A DNA stretch of 64,000 nt. Origin: JAZQHR01 sp045540815 (GTDB lineage Bacteria; Bacillota; Clostridia; UMGS1810). The DNA is taken from contig JAZQHY010000036.1 in the NCBI GenBank assembly GCA_045540815.1, forward strand, positions 62,001 through 126,000. The letters run 5' to 3'. Below are positions 46,126-55,049 of this stretch, in pieces. Every line of letters begins with the position of its first letter. Position 1 is the stretch's first letter. The notes beneath the pieces were generated by a model. It was not told where the DNA came from, did not search any database, and was given only the letters and a program-made list of their open reading frames with translations. Made by a program: the position numbers and the translations under genes.

Positions 46126-46509
46126 ATGAAAAAAGCAAAAACATACCTCAAAATATATTCTATAGGCGCAATCGGCTACAGTATTCTTGAAATTCTTTGG
46201 CGAGGCTACACTCACTGGACTATGAGCATAGTGGGTGGAATATGCTTTTCCATTATTTTTAAGATAAACAGCGTTTTCAAAAAAAGCAAAACAGTATTTA
46301 AATGTCTTCTTGGCTCGGGAGCAATAACTGCAGTGGAATTTATATCAGGAGTGATAATAAACATCGTTCTTAAATGGAATGTATGGGATTATTCACGTTT
46401 TCGTTTCAACATAAAAGGACAGATTTGTCCTGTTTATTCAGCATTATGGTTTGTTTTGTGCTTACCTCTTACCTCCTTTTGCAAAATTTTGTCCGAAAAA
46501 TACAAATAA
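46126..46509 (+). CDS. Small membrane protein, CmpB-like putative ABC transporter family
   Basis: A 127-aa protein with four hydrophobic segments. The stretches ILEILWRGYTHWTMSIVGGICF and WNVWDYSRFRFNIKGQICPVYS match the PF06541-type family annotated as putative ABC-transporter (CmpB) proteins, whose role is unknown. The start is ATG at 46126 after AAAGGA; a frame open 28 codons upstream runs through T-rich intergenic sequence and is not supported. First of the plus-strand genes diverging from rplM. Confidence 0.72.
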   Translation: MKKAKTYLKIYSIGAIGYSILEILWRGYTHWTMSIVGGICFSIIFKINSVFKKSKTVFKCLLGSGAITAVEFISGVIINIVLKWNVWDYSRFRFNIKGQICPVYSALWFVLCLPLTSFCKILSEKYK

Positions 46510-46512
46510 GCC

Positions 46513-46541
46513 TTTACTTTTTACCGAAATACTGATATAAT
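46513..46541 (+). promoter_or_regulatory. Promoter of the 178-aa membrane protein gene
   Basis: -35 TTTACT (46513-46518), 17-base spacer, -10 TATAAT (46536-46541), about 50 bases before the ATG. Confidence 0.65.
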
Positions 46542-46591
46542 ATGTAAAGTTATCAATATATTAATAACACATTTTGGAGGCATTTAGAAAA

Positions 46592-47128
46592 ATGAAAACT
46601 AAGTTTTGTTTTGTTTTTGCAATAGCCGCTCATATTATAATGAGTATGCTTTGTGTTTTAATGCTGGCGGATTATGTCAGTGGTTCAATAGTTGGAGTTA
46701 TAGTCACACGAGTGAATATACTTCTTATGACGCTTTATAGCGCTTGTATGCTGTTGTTCTTCTCAAAATATCTTATGGATTACAGATTTTCAAAACACAA
46801 AAAACTTACTATTGCAATACTTATTACATACGCGGTTGCACTTCTTATATACGTGCTTGACCCATTTGCAGTTACAGGACTACTACTTATAGGTATAACA
46901 TACGCGGCAGGCGGATTTTATATGATATATATCGTTCCGTCATCTATACGCGATGGATACACATTCATTACTGTATACAGAACACTGTTTGTTTTGTCGA
47001 CACTTGGCGCTACTATAAGTGTAATGGTATCATTCTATTCATCAAAGCTTGGCGACTTGGGAATGCTTGCTTCGAGCTTATTGGCACTGTTTGCATGCAT
47101 ATATTACAGAAACAGTTATTCAAAATAG
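46592..47128 (+). CDS. Hypothetical polytopic membrane protein
   Basis: A 178-aa protein with about six hydrophobic helices and short loops, positively charged between helices 2 and 3 (KYLMDYRFSKHKK). I recognise no family. The start is ATG at 46592, eleven bases after GGAGG; an in-frame TTG six codons upstream overlaps that site. It is a single-gene unit between its own promoter and a terminator. Confidence 0.65.
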   Translation: MKTKFCFVFAIAAHIIMSMLCVLMLADYVSGSIVGVIVTRVNILLMTLYSACMLLFFSKYLMDYRFSKHKKLTIAILITYAVALLIYVLDPFAVTGLLLIGITYAAGGFYMIYIVPSSIRDGYTFITVYRTLFVLSTLGATISVMVSFYSSKLGDLGMLASSLLALFACIYYRNSYSK

Positions 47129-47138
47129 TAAATCAATC

Positions 47139-47176
47139 AAACTGCCTGAGATTCTTGGGCAGTTTTAATTTTAATA
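47139..47176 (+). terminator. Rho-independent terminator after the 178-aa membrane protein
   Basis: Stem AAACTGCC/GGCAGTTT (47139-47165) followed by TAATTTTAAT on the plus strand, just before the recD2 ribosome-binding site. Confidence 0.75.
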
Positions 47177-47201
47177 TTGCAGAACACAGGAGGTGAATGT
47201 C

Positions 47202-49418
47202 GTGAAAGAAAAAGAAACCATCACACTCGTTGGCGAAATGGTAAATATCATTTACCGAAACGACGACAATGGCTACACAGTTGCGGAGTTTGAAACAGAA
47301 ACCGAGCTTTACACAATTGTTGGTTATCTTACAGGTTTAAACTGCGGTGAAAGTGCCAGACTTACAGGTAAGATGGTCAATCACGACGTTTACGGAGAGC
47401 AGTTTAAGGTTGAAATATATGAAAAAGAAGTTCCAAAATCTTGCGATGCCATATACAGATATTTGAGTTCGGGCATAGTAAAAGGCATAAGAGAAGCTAC
47501 GGCAAACAAGATTGTAGAGGCGTTTGGCGAAGAATCTCTTAATGTCATTGAAAACGACCCATTACGACTGTCAACTGTTCGTGGCATCAGTATGGATAAA
47601 GCTATAAAAATTCAGCAAAGTTATATATCTGAGATGGGCGCATCGGCGCTTATAATGTTTTTACAAAATTATGATATAAGCGTAAAGCTTGCGGCTAAAA
47701 TATATAAAAAGCTTGGTATAGCTGCAATCGAAAGGATAAAGCTTAACCCATACATTATGTGCGACGAGATTGAAGGTATAGGCTTCAAAACCGCCGACAA
47801 AATGGCTCTTAATATGGGGCTTGACTATTTTGACGAGAACCGTGTGCGTTCAGGCGTGATATACACCATAAAGCAATATATGGCATATGGACACACCTGC
47901 GTTATGCGTGAATACCTTGTTAGAAGTTCGGCAGAATTGCTTGGTATCGATATTTCTGTCGCAGACGAGGCGGTGTCATCACTTATAACCGACGTTATCT
48001 GCATTTCAAAAACAATCGACGATATAGAATACATATATTATTACAGATATTACCTAAGCGAACGATTTGTAGCTAAAAAGTTAAAGGAACTCGACAGCGT
48101 GCGTGATGATTACAATATAGACGACATTGAACGTCAGCTTATGCATATAGAGGCATATGAGGGCATACGATACGCCTCTCAGCAAAGAGAAGCTATTATA
48201 AATGCTATGAATTATAATGTTATGATTATAACGGGCGGGCCGGGAACAGGCAAAACCACTATAATAAACACCATTATAAAAATAATGGAACAAAACGGAC
48301 TTAAAGTAATGCTCTGTGCACCTACAGGCAGAGCGGCAAAACGTATGAGTCAGGTGTGCAACCGCGATGCAAAAACTATTCACCGCCTGCTCGAAGCAAA
48401 GGTTACAGATGATGACGAAATAATGGAGTTTATGATAGACGAAGATAGTCCTATAAATACCGACGTGCTTATCGTCGACGAAATGTCTATGGTAGACATC
48501 GTGCTTATGTCAAATCTTCTAAAAGCACTCCGTCAGGGCACAAAGCTTATAATGGTGGGCGATGTCAATCAGCTTCCGTCAGTTGGAGCAGGAAATGTGC
48601 TTAAAGATATGATAGATTCTGATTGCCTTAAAGTAATAAAACTTACAGAAATATTCAGACAAGCTGAAAAAAGCATGATAGTAGTAAATGCGCACCGAAT
48701 AAATCAGGGTGAGTATCCTGTATGCAACGAAAAAGACAAGGACTTTTTCTTCGCGCACAAAACAAATGCAAACGAGGGGCTTTCGTATATCCTATCACTG
48801 TGTAAAGAAAGACTTAGTGCAAAATACGATATATCGCCGTTTGATATTCAAGTGCTATCCCCTGTAAAACGCGGTACCACAGGCATTGTAAACTTAAATA
48901 CTCATCTTCAAAACGAGCTTAATCCGCCATCAAAAGACAAAAAAGAAAAGGAATTCGGTGAATTTGTGCTTCGCGAGGGCGACAAAGTAATGCAGATGAA
49001 AAACAATTATAACATCATCTGGACATCGCTAGATAACACAAGCGAAGGAATGGGTGTGTTTAATGGTGATGTAGGTAGGATTACCGACATAAATTTTACA
49101 TTTGAAAGTATAACAGTAACATATGACGACAAAACAGTACAGTATAGCTTTAAGGATATAACAGACAACATCGACCTTGCATATGCAGTTACTGTGCACA
49201 AAAGTCAGGGAAATGAATTTCCTGTGGTGGTTATGCCTATGTACGACGGCCCGGAAATGCTTATAAACAGAAACCTCTTTTACACTGCAGTAACCAGAGC
49301 AAAAAATCTGGTTGTATTAGTTGGGAACGAAGGGGTTATGCGTAAAATGGTAAATAACAACAAAGAACGTATGCGTTGGTCGGGACTTTCAAAAGAAATC
49401 AGGAGTTTTTATATATAA
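47202..49418 (+). CDS. recD2: SF1 helicase RecD2 (RecD-like, without RecBC)
   Basis: A 738-aa 5'-3' DNA helicase of the RecD2/YrrC type, involved in recombination and replication-fork maintenance in bacteria lacking RecBCD. It has an N-terminal OB-like domain, helix-hairpin-helix repeats (VRGISMDKAIKI, EGIGFKTADKMA), Walker A in ITGGPGTGKTTI, Walker B VDEMSMVD, and motif VI AYAVTVHKSQGNEFPVVV. The start is GTG at 47202, eight bases after AGGAGG; an earlier GTG lies inside the ribosome-binding site. The stop codon directly abuts the comF ATG. Confidence 0.95.
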   Translation: MKEKETITLVGEMVNIIYRNDDNGYTVAEFETETELYTIVGYLTGLNCGESARLTGKMVNHDVYGEQFKVEIYEKEVPKSCDAIYRYLSSGIVKGIREATANKIVEAFGEESLNVIENDPLRLSTVRGISMDKAIKIQQSYISEMGASALIMFLQNYDISVKLAAKIYKKLGIAAIERIKLNPYIMCDEIEGIGFKTADKMALNMGLDYFDENRVRSGVIYTIKQYMAYGHTCVMREYLVRSSAELLGIDISVADEAVSSLITDVICISKTIDDIEYIYYYRYYLSERFVAKKLKELDSVRDDYNIDDIERQLMHIEAYEGIRYASQQREAIINAMNYNVMIITGGPGTGKTTIINTIIKIMEQNGLKVMLCAPTGRAAKRMSQVCNRDAKTIHRLLEAKVTDDDEIMEFMIDEDSPINTDVLIVDEMSMVDIVLMSNLLKALRQGTKLIMVGDVNQLPSVGAGNVLKDMIDSDCLKVIKLTEIFRQAEKSMIVVNAHRINQGEYPVCNEKDKDFFFAHKTNANEGLSYILSLCKERLSAKYDISPFDIQVLSPVKRGTTGIVNLNTHLQNELNPPSKDKKEKEFGEFVLREGDKVMQMKNNYNIIWTSLDNTSEGMGVFNGDVGRITDINFTFESITVTYDDKTVQYSFKDITDNIDLAYAVTVHKSQGNEFPVVVMPMYDGPEMLINRNLFYTAVTRAKNLVVLVGNEGVMRKMVNNNKERMRWSGLSKEIRSFYI

Positions 49419-50108
49419 ATGAGTTTTTTAGATAAATTTATATATATCGTCAAAGAAGTCCTGTTTCCGAAAAAATGTATGCTTTGCGGTGGTTATATCG
49501 ATTACTCAAACAAATATTTCATATGTAAAAGCTGTTACACCAAACACATTGCCAATAACAAAACCTTTTACGAAAGGCACACCTATGGAATAGGAAGCAT
49601 AGACAAAGTGTATTACGCAATAAAATACACAGGCCGCCCTAAAAAAGCACTTCAAAAATTTAAATTTGGAGACAAACCATTTTACGGAGAAACCTTTGCC
49701 AGAATTTTGTACGAATCGTGCAAGAACGAATCCTTTATGAAGGATTTGGACCTCGTAACGTGTGTTCCTTCAAGCAAAAAGCATATAAAACAGCGCGGAT
49801 ACAATCAGGCTGATATCATAGCAAAAGCGTTTTGTGAATATGCGCACCTCGACTATGCAAACGACCTTCTTATAAAAGTTAAGGACACCTTGCCTATGAG
49901 CAAACTAACAAAGGCAAAACGATTTAAATATATTAAAAATGCATTTAAATACAACGACAAGCATATTCTTTTCGACGCTCACGTGCTACTTATAGACGAT
50001 GTATATACAACCGGTGCAACAACTGGCGAATGTGCACGCATACTAAAGAAAAAAGGCGTTGAAAAAGTTACCGTTTTAACTGTATTTTCAAACGATTACG
50101 GAATATAA
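49419..50108 (+). CDS. comF: ComF family protein (phosphoribosyltransferase-like)
   Basis: A 229-aa protein with an N-terminal double Cys-x2-Cys zinc site (KCMLCGG and FICKSC) and a C-terminal phosphoribosyltransferase fold carrying VLLIDDVYTTGATTGE. In Bacillus, ComFC contributes to uptake of transforming DNA; in general the family role is uncertain. The segment VPSSKKHIKQRGYNQA is characteristic. It begins at the base after the recD2 stop, so the two are coupled. Confidence 0.93.
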   Translation: MSFLDKFIYIVKEVLFPKKCMLCGGYIDYSNKYFICKSCYTKHIANNKTFYERHTYGIGSIDKVYYAIKYTGRPKKALQKFKFGDKPFYGETFARILYESCKNESFMKDLDLVTCVPSSKKHIKQRGYNQADIIAKAFCEYAHLDYANDLLIKVKDTLPMSKLTKAKRFKYIKNAFKYNDKHILFDAHVLLIDDVYTTGATTGECARILKKKGVEKVTVLTVFSNDYGI

Positions 50109-50150
50109 AAAGATAGCCTAATAGGGTGCGCCCTATTAGGCTATCTTTTT
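50107..50150. terminator. Bidirectional Rho-independent terminator
   Basis: A perfect 20-bp stem (50107-50126 with 50131-50150) with a TGCG loop, ending in T runs on both strands. It serves both comF and the converging Na/Pi cotransporter gene. Confidence 0.95.
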
Positions 50151-50159
50151 TTCACACAT

Positions 50160-51905
50160 TTATTTTGGCGCATATTTCTTTGAAAAATACTCAAAAAGTT
50201 CATTAAACTTTTTACTTTCATATCTTTCTTTTCCGATCGACTGGTGTATATTCATATTGTGATTTACATTATCTATGATGTGTCCTGCGATGTTAGAGCA
50301 GTGATCAGATACCCTTTCAAGGTTAGTTAAAAGGTCATTCCATATAAAACCAAGCCCAAATGTACACTCTCCCCTTTGCAGTCTTTCTATATGTCCCGAC
50401 CTTAATTTTTTCTTAAGCCCGTCTATTACCTCCTCAAGCGGCTCTACCCTCTCAGCTTTGTTTATGTCATTATCTCTAAACGCCTCATAAGCTATACCTA
50501 TAACCTCGCTTGTCGCATTTGAAATATTTTCAAACTCTCTGAATGCATCCTGCGAAAACATCAAATTTTTATCATTTAATTCCTGTGCGGATTTCATTAT
50601 ATTTACAGCGTGGTCGGATACTCTCTCAAAATCGCCTATCACCTTTAAAAGCATTGCCGCCTCAAGACTGTTTTCGTGACTTAAGTTATGACTGCTAAGT
50701 TTTACAAGATAAGTGCCAAGTATGTCCTCGTAATGATCACTTTTCTTCTCGTTTTCTCTAACAGATTTTGCTCGCTCATTATCAAAGTTATCAAAAAGCG
50801 TAAGGCTGTTTTTCAATGCGTCAAATGATATTTCTGCCATTTGGAGTGCGTATTTTCTACACACTCCAAGCGCCATAGGCGGAGTAATAAGCAGTCTTTC
50901 GTCAAGCTCCGATTCAATTTCAGTTGTTTTATTATCAGGCACAAGCTTTATAGCCAATCTTTCAAGTATACCAGACATTGGATATAAAATAATCGTACAA
51001 AGAAGGTTAAACAACGTGTGCGCAACCGCTATACCCCAAAGTGTTGCTGCCTGATCCAATATCACAGGCTTAAATACCGTGTGAAGGATATAGTATCCAA
51101 CAAGAAGAACTATGGTGCCTATTACATTAAACAAAAGATGAATTGCCGCTGCTCTTTTTGCATTTTTTGTTGCTCCGAACGCAGATATAATAGCAGTGAT
51201 GCAAGTACCTATATTTTGTCCCATTATGATAGGAATAGCCGCACCATACGATACCTTACCGGTAATCGCAAGAGCCTGAAGTATACCTACAGACGCCGAG
51301 CTGGACTGAATAATAGCTGTAAGAACTGCGCCGGCAACAACACCCAGGACAGGATTTTTAAATGCTATAAATAAATTTTGAAATTCAGATACATCCGATA
51401 GTCCCGAAACTGCATCTGACATAGCGTCCATACCGAACATTAGAGTTGCAAATCCAAGCAGGATTGTGCCTGTATCCCTTTTTTTGTCATCTTTTGAAAA
51501 CATATGAAATATTATGCCTACAAGTGCAAGAACAGGTGTAAAAGAAGTAGGCTTTAATAGCCTTACAAATATATTCCCGCTTTCAATACCGCTAAGGCTC
51601 AGTATCCACGCAGTAACGGTAGTACCGATATTAGCACCCATTATCACATTTACTGCCTGCATAAGCGTCATAAGCCCTGAATTCACAAAACCTACTACCA
51701 TTACAGTAGTGGCAGATGAGCTTTGAATAACTGCGGTAATCCCCAGACCTGTGATAAGTCCTATAAATTTTTTTGTTGTAAGCCTTCCAAGTATGCTCCT
51801 TAGCTTATTTCCGGCACGCTTTTCAAGAGCTTCCCCCATAACGTTCATACCAAACAAAAAAAGACTAAGTCCCCATACCAGAGTTAATACATTAAATATG
51901 TCCAT
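50160..51905 (-). CDS. Na/Pi cotransporter family protein with PhoU-like domain
   Basis: A 581-aa NptA/YjbB-type transporter. Two inverted membrane repeats each hold the signature QSSSA (ITAVIQSSSATTVMVVGF near residue 58 and AIIQSSSASVGILQAL near 200), and residues about 340-570 form a cytoplasmic PhoU-like helical bundle. The predicted role is sodium-driven phosphate transport; some relatives export phosphate. The ATG follows AAAGGAG. The upstream leader contains a promoter with repeated sites and an intrinsic terminator about 60 bases before the start, suggesting conditional expression. Confidence 0.93.
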   Translation of the reverse strand: MDIFNVLTLVWGLSLFLFGMNVMGEALEKRAGNKLRSILGRLTTKKFIGLITGLGITAVIQSSSATTVMVVGFVNSGLMTLMQAVNVIMGANIGTTVTAWILSLSGIESGNIFVRLLKPTSFTPVLALVGIIFHMFSKDDKKRDTGTILLGFATLMFGMDAMSDAVSGLSDVSEFQNLFIAFKNPVLGVVAGAVLTAIIQSSSASVGILQALAITGKVSYGAAIPIIMGQNIGTCITAIISAFGATKNAKRAAAIHLLFNVIGTIVLLVGYYILHTVFKPVILDQAATLWGIAVAHTLFNLLCTIILYPMSGILERLAIKLVPDNKTTEIESELDERLLITPPMALGVCRKYALQMAEISFDALKNSLTLFDNFDNERAKSVRENEKKSDHYEDILGTYLVKLSSHNLSHENSLEAAMLLKVIGDFERVSDHAVNIMKSAQELNDKNLMFSQDAFREFENISNATSEVIGIAYEAFRDNDINKAERVEPLEEVIDGLKKKLRSGHIERLQRGECTFGLGFIWNDLLTNLERVSDHCSNIAGHIIDNVNHNMNIHQSIGKERYESKKFNELFEYFSKKYAPK

Positions 51906-51959
51906 ATTCCGTCTCCTTTATTTTATGTATTATTTCCAGTTTATCTATTTTTATCAGCA

Positions 51960-51999
51960 CGAAAAAAACCCGGTCTGCAATTGGCGGTTGCTGACCGGG
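51960..51999 (-). terminator. Intrinsic terminator in the leader of the Na/Pi cotransporter gene
   Basis: Minus-strand stem AACCCGGTC/GACCGGGTT with an inner GCAA/TTGC pairing, followed by seven T residues. It lies about 55 bases upstream of the ATG, so transcripts from the promoter near 52105 must read through it to reach the gene. Confidence 0.8.
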
Positions 52000-52140
52000 T
52001 TCAAAAAGTGAGAGGGAATCTTCACTTTTTGCTTCCTTTTTATTTTAAAAAAGGAGGGAAAATGAAAAAAAGTTTTATGTTAGTTGTGGTATGTTTATAT
52101 AATACCACTATATGTCGTTTTTTGCAATACCACTATATGT
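51997..52140 (-). promoter_or_regulatory. Promoter, repeated operator-like sites and leader RNA upstream of the Na/Pi gene
   Basis: The 533-base gap 51906-52438 has no confident gene. On the minus strand -35 TTGCAA (RC of 52122-52127) and -10 TATTAT are spaced 17 bases. A 15-bp direct repeat (AATACCACTATATGT on the plus strand, at 52101-52115 and 52126-52140) overlaps them, and an inverted GTGGTAT lies at 52086-52092. The transcript would be about 130 bases to the terminator, and includes a perfect 9-bp hairpin (AAAAAGTGA/TCACTTTTT, 52004-52031). A 42-codon frame (52062-52190, plus strand, MKKSFMLVVV) follows GGAGG but is spaced only four bases and is doubtful. Confidence 0.5.
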
Positions 52141-52297
52141 ATAAATATCATAAACTTACTATTCTGTTTTTGTGCACTTTTCATAAATAGTGTGTAAAAA
52201 TTCTGATTTTTGTGTTTTTGCAGTTAAAAAGTTTAAAAAAGTAACGATTCTTTACTTTTTAGCGTCTGTTTAAATAAACAAAAGTCTGTTTTTTCTA

Positions 52298-52326
52298 TTG
52301 ACACTCACAAAATTAAGATGTATCAT
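52298..52326 (+). promoter_or_regulatory. Sigma-A promoter of the sugar isomerase/epimerase gene
   Basis: -35 TTGACA (52298-52303), 17-base spacer, -10 TATCAT (52321-52326). The leader of about 105 bases holds a small palindrome TGTAC.ACA.GTACA (52391-52403) that could be an operator. Confidence 0.7.
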
Positions 52327-52438
52327 TTAATTAAGAATTTCAAAATATTTTTAACGTTATGATAAATCAAAAAACACATCTGGCATGAGTTGTACACAGT
52401 ACACTCGACCCAGATAAACAAATATTGGGGGCATTGTT

Positions 52439-53368
52439 ATGAAACGAAAAGTTAGTTTTTCAATCGGCAGACTTCAGGTTTTATACGGCGATGAAAGGGC
52501 ACTTGAAATCGCAAAAGAAATTGGCGCTGACGCGGTAGACTTTAATCTGTGCGGCAAAAGATGGGATTACCAGAATCCGGAATCTATATATTCAAAAAGC
52601 GATGATGAAATAATCGCATACTATACTAAATTGCGCGAGAAGGCTGAAAATCTCGGAATTGAAATTGCTCAGACTCACGGACGAATAGAAGGTTTTAAAA
52701 ATATTCCCGAAGAAGACGAAGCACTTATCAAAAACGCACGCATTGACTGCCTTGTTACCAAAACTCTTGGCGCACCTGTATGCGTTATGCACGGTGTAAC
52801 CACTATTTTCCTAGGCCCTGACGCCGACCCTGAGCTTTATCGTGATTTAAACTTTACTATGTTTAACCGTATTATTCCATTTGCAAAACAGTATGGCATT
52901 AAAATAGCCACCGAAACCTTTGGCGATGCAAAAGGTGGCGGCGAAGGCGGCTACCATTGCTGTGACTTTTTTGGAAACGCAAAGGAATTTATCGATACAT
53001 ACAACAGAATCTGTGCAGAAGGCGACAATGCAGATTATTTTACTGTATGTGTAGACACAGGTCACTCAAACAAAGCAACACGTTTTGACAATCCGTCAGC
53101 AGCTGACGTTATCAGAATGAACGGCAAAAATATAAGCGTACTTCATTTAAATGACAACGATACCATAACCGACCAGCACAAAGCACCTATGACAGGCTGT
53201 ATAGACTGGAACGACGTATTTGATGCGCTTGACGAGGTAGGCTATAACGGAATATATAATATGGAATTACAACTTGCTCACTTCGGTAAAGGATTTGAGA
53301 TTGAAACCGCTGAGTTTGGAATAAAGGTTTTAAAGCATATGCTTAAGACACGATATGGCGATGAATAA
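52439..53368 (+). CDS. Sugar phosphate isomerase/epimerase (xylose isomerase-like TIM barrel)
   Basis: A 309-aa cytoplasmic protein of the AP endonuclease 2/xylose isomerase-like fold. Likely metal-binding residues lie in AQTHGRIEGF, KIATETFGDA (Glu), CVDTGHSNKA (Asp-x-Gly-His) and SVLHLNDNDT, and in the C-terminal YNGIYNMELQLAHFGKGF. These are found in family members that isomerise or epimerise sugars or inositol derivatives; the substrate is unknown. The ATG follows TGGGGGC. It is a single-gene unit with its own promoter and terminator. Confidence 0.85.
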   Translation: MKRKVSFSIGRLQVLYGDERALEIAKEIGADAVDFNLCGKRWDYQNPESIYSKSDDEIIAYYTKLREKAENLGIEIAQTHGRIEGFKNIPEEDEALIKNARIDCLVTKTLGAPVCVMHGVTTIFLGPDADPELYRDLNFTMFNRIIPFAKQYGIKIATETFGDAKGGGEGGYHCCDFFGNAKEFIDTYNRICAEGDNADYFTVCVDTGHSNKATRFDNPSAADVIRMNGKNISVLHLNDNDTITDQHKAPMTGCIDWNDVFDALDEVGYNGIYNMELQLAHFGKGFEIETAEFGIKVLKHMLKTRYGDE

Positions 53369-53381
53369 AAAATAATATATT

Positions 53382-53411
53382 AAAAGGATGTGATTTTCCA
53401 CATCCTTTTTT
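53382..53411 (+). terminator. Rho-independent terminator after the isomerase gene
   Basis: Stem AAAAGGATGTG/CACATCCTTTT with a six-base loop and trailing T run on the plus strand. Confidence 0.9.
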
Positions 53412-53491
53412 GTATAGCCAACATTTTTAAAATTTTAAAATTTATACCGTATGAATCGCTTTCCGCGAAATTCACTTATAATATATTCATT

Positions 53492-55045
53492 TTACATAAG
53501 CGGAGCAAATATCCTTAGTGTCCTTCCGAAAATACGCGAAGTGAGCTTCAGCTTTTTATAATCCTCCGCCCTAAACTGTCTGCACTCTCTTAGTGTATGC
53601 TTGTAATCTTTTTCAATATTTGATATCTCATTGTCGCCATACACATAAACGGCACATTCATAGTGCAGATATAAACTTCTGAAATCAAAATTTATACTTC
53701 CGACAACCGCCTTTATACCATCGGATACGCACAACTTTGAATGAACAAACCCGGGTGTATATTCAAATATCTTCACACCTGCCTCTATCAGCTCCGGATA
53801 GTAAGTCCTTGCCAGATTAAACGCATATTTTTTGTCAGGGATACTAGGCATAATTATAGTTACATCTACACCGCGTTTCACGGCATATTTCATAGCTGAC
53901 AAAAGCTCATTTCCCGGAACAAGGTACGGCGTCATAATATGCACATACTTTTCAGCAGTATTTAACATATCCAGATACACCCTTTCACCCGTTGCCTCGT
54001 TGTCAATAGGGCTGTCGCTGTACGGTGTTATATACCCCTTTACACCCGGCTTATCTATATGTGTTTCAAGATACTTTTCATAGTCCTGCTCTTCTTTTGA
54101 TGCAACCTCCCACAACTGTAAAAAAAGTACCGTGAAAGTATTTACCGCATCGCCTGTAAACCTTATAGCTGAATCCTTCCACTTGCCGAATCTCACAAGC
54201 TTGTTTATGTATTCATCGCCAAGATTTACACCGCCTGTATATGATACGTTTCCGTCTATAACTACTATCTTTCTGTGGTCACGATTGTTTTGATAAGTAG
54301 ACAAAAAAGGTCTTATCGGTGAGAACACCTTGCACTTTATCCCCTGCTTTTCGAGTATTTCGGGATAATCAGACGGAAGAAGCGTCATACAACCCATTCC
54401 ATCGTACATAAGGCGAACTTCTACCCCCTCTTTCACCTTTTGGAGTAAAATATCAAGTACCGTTTGCCACATAAAACCCGGACGTATTATAAAAAATTCT
54501 ATAAATATAAATTTCTCTGCTTTTTTCAAATCCTCTATAAGCGCCTCGAAGAAATCCTCGCCCATACCGTAATATTTTACATCTTCTATCTCATATGCAG
54601 GATAACCGCACCTTTCATACATATAGTTGAAAAGTCCAAAATGATGTTTGGTATGAGCCTTAACGTCCTCGCGTTTATCCATCGACCAGTACATATACTT
54701 TTTGTTTCGCTTTTCTATAGCTGAAAGCCTTTTCTGTATGCTTTTAGACACAACGTCTGAATGAACATACAAGTAAAGTATTGCACCGAAAACAGGCACA
54801 AGCCCTATTAAAAGCACCCAAGTAAGCTTAAACTCCGGATTCTCGTCACGATTAATCTCAAATATAGCCAGAACAACCGATACAGATGAGCATAGCGAAT
54901 AAAGATACACCATATTTTCTCTCAGCTTGGTAAATCCAACCGCTACAAATACAAGCTGAACAAGTAAAATAAGTGCACTGAATGTCTTTCGGCTGAAAAT
55001 CAGCCTGAAAATATTGTATTTTCCTCTGCCCTTACTCATATTCAT
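53492..55045 (-). CDS. cls: Cardiolipin synthase (phospholipase D family)
   Basis: A 517-aa membrane enzyme joining phosphatidylglycerol molecules into cardiolipin. Two N-terminal helices are followed by two phospholipase D HKD motifs: RDHRKIVVIDGNVSYTGG and VHSKLCVSDGIKAVVGSINF. The length and the PLDNF-type N-terminal region match bacterial Cls. The start is uncertain among GTG 55048, ATG 55045 and ATG 55039, all with weak ribosome-binding sites; translation may depend on the upstream gene, whose stop is four bases away. Confidence 0.93.
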   Translation of the reverse strand: MNMSKGRGKYNIFRLIFSRKTFSALILLVQLVFVAVGFTKLRENMVYLYSLCSSVSVVLAIFEINRDENPEFKLTWVLLIGLVPVFGAILYLYVHSDVVSKSIQKRLSAIEKRNKKYMYWSMDKREDVKAHTKHHFGLFNYMYERCGYPAYEIEDVKYYGMGEDFFEALIEDLKKAEKFIFIEFFIIRPGFMWQTVLDILLQKVKEGVEVRLMYDGMGCMTLLPSDYPEILEKQGIKCKVFSPIRPFLSTYQNNRDHRKIVVIDGNVSYTGGVNLGDEYINKLVRFGKWKDSAIRFTGDAVNTFTVLFLQLWEVASKEEQDYEKYLETHIDKPGVKGYITPYSDSPIDNEATGERVYLDMLNTAEKYVHIMTPYLVPGNELLSAMKYAVKRGVDVTIIMPSIPDKKYAFNLARTYYPELIEAGVKIFEYTPGFVHSKLCVSDGIKAVVGSINFDFRSLYLHYECAVYVYGDNEISNIEKDYKHTLRECRQFRAEDYKKLKLTSRIFGRTLRIFAPLM

Positions 55046-55049
55046 CACA

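Noticed and set aside
51966..52000. Resemblance to the SAM-I riboswitch core (CCCGGTCAGCAACC)
   Set aside because: The upstream GGAGGGA-type arm and the later GGTGC.AATTCC segment are absent, and the string is explained by the terminator stem.
52101..52140. NrdR-box pair suggested by CACTATATGT-like repeats
   Set aside because: Sites are direct rather than palindromic, are spaced 25 bp instead of an integer number of turns, and no ribonucleotide reductase gene is nearby.
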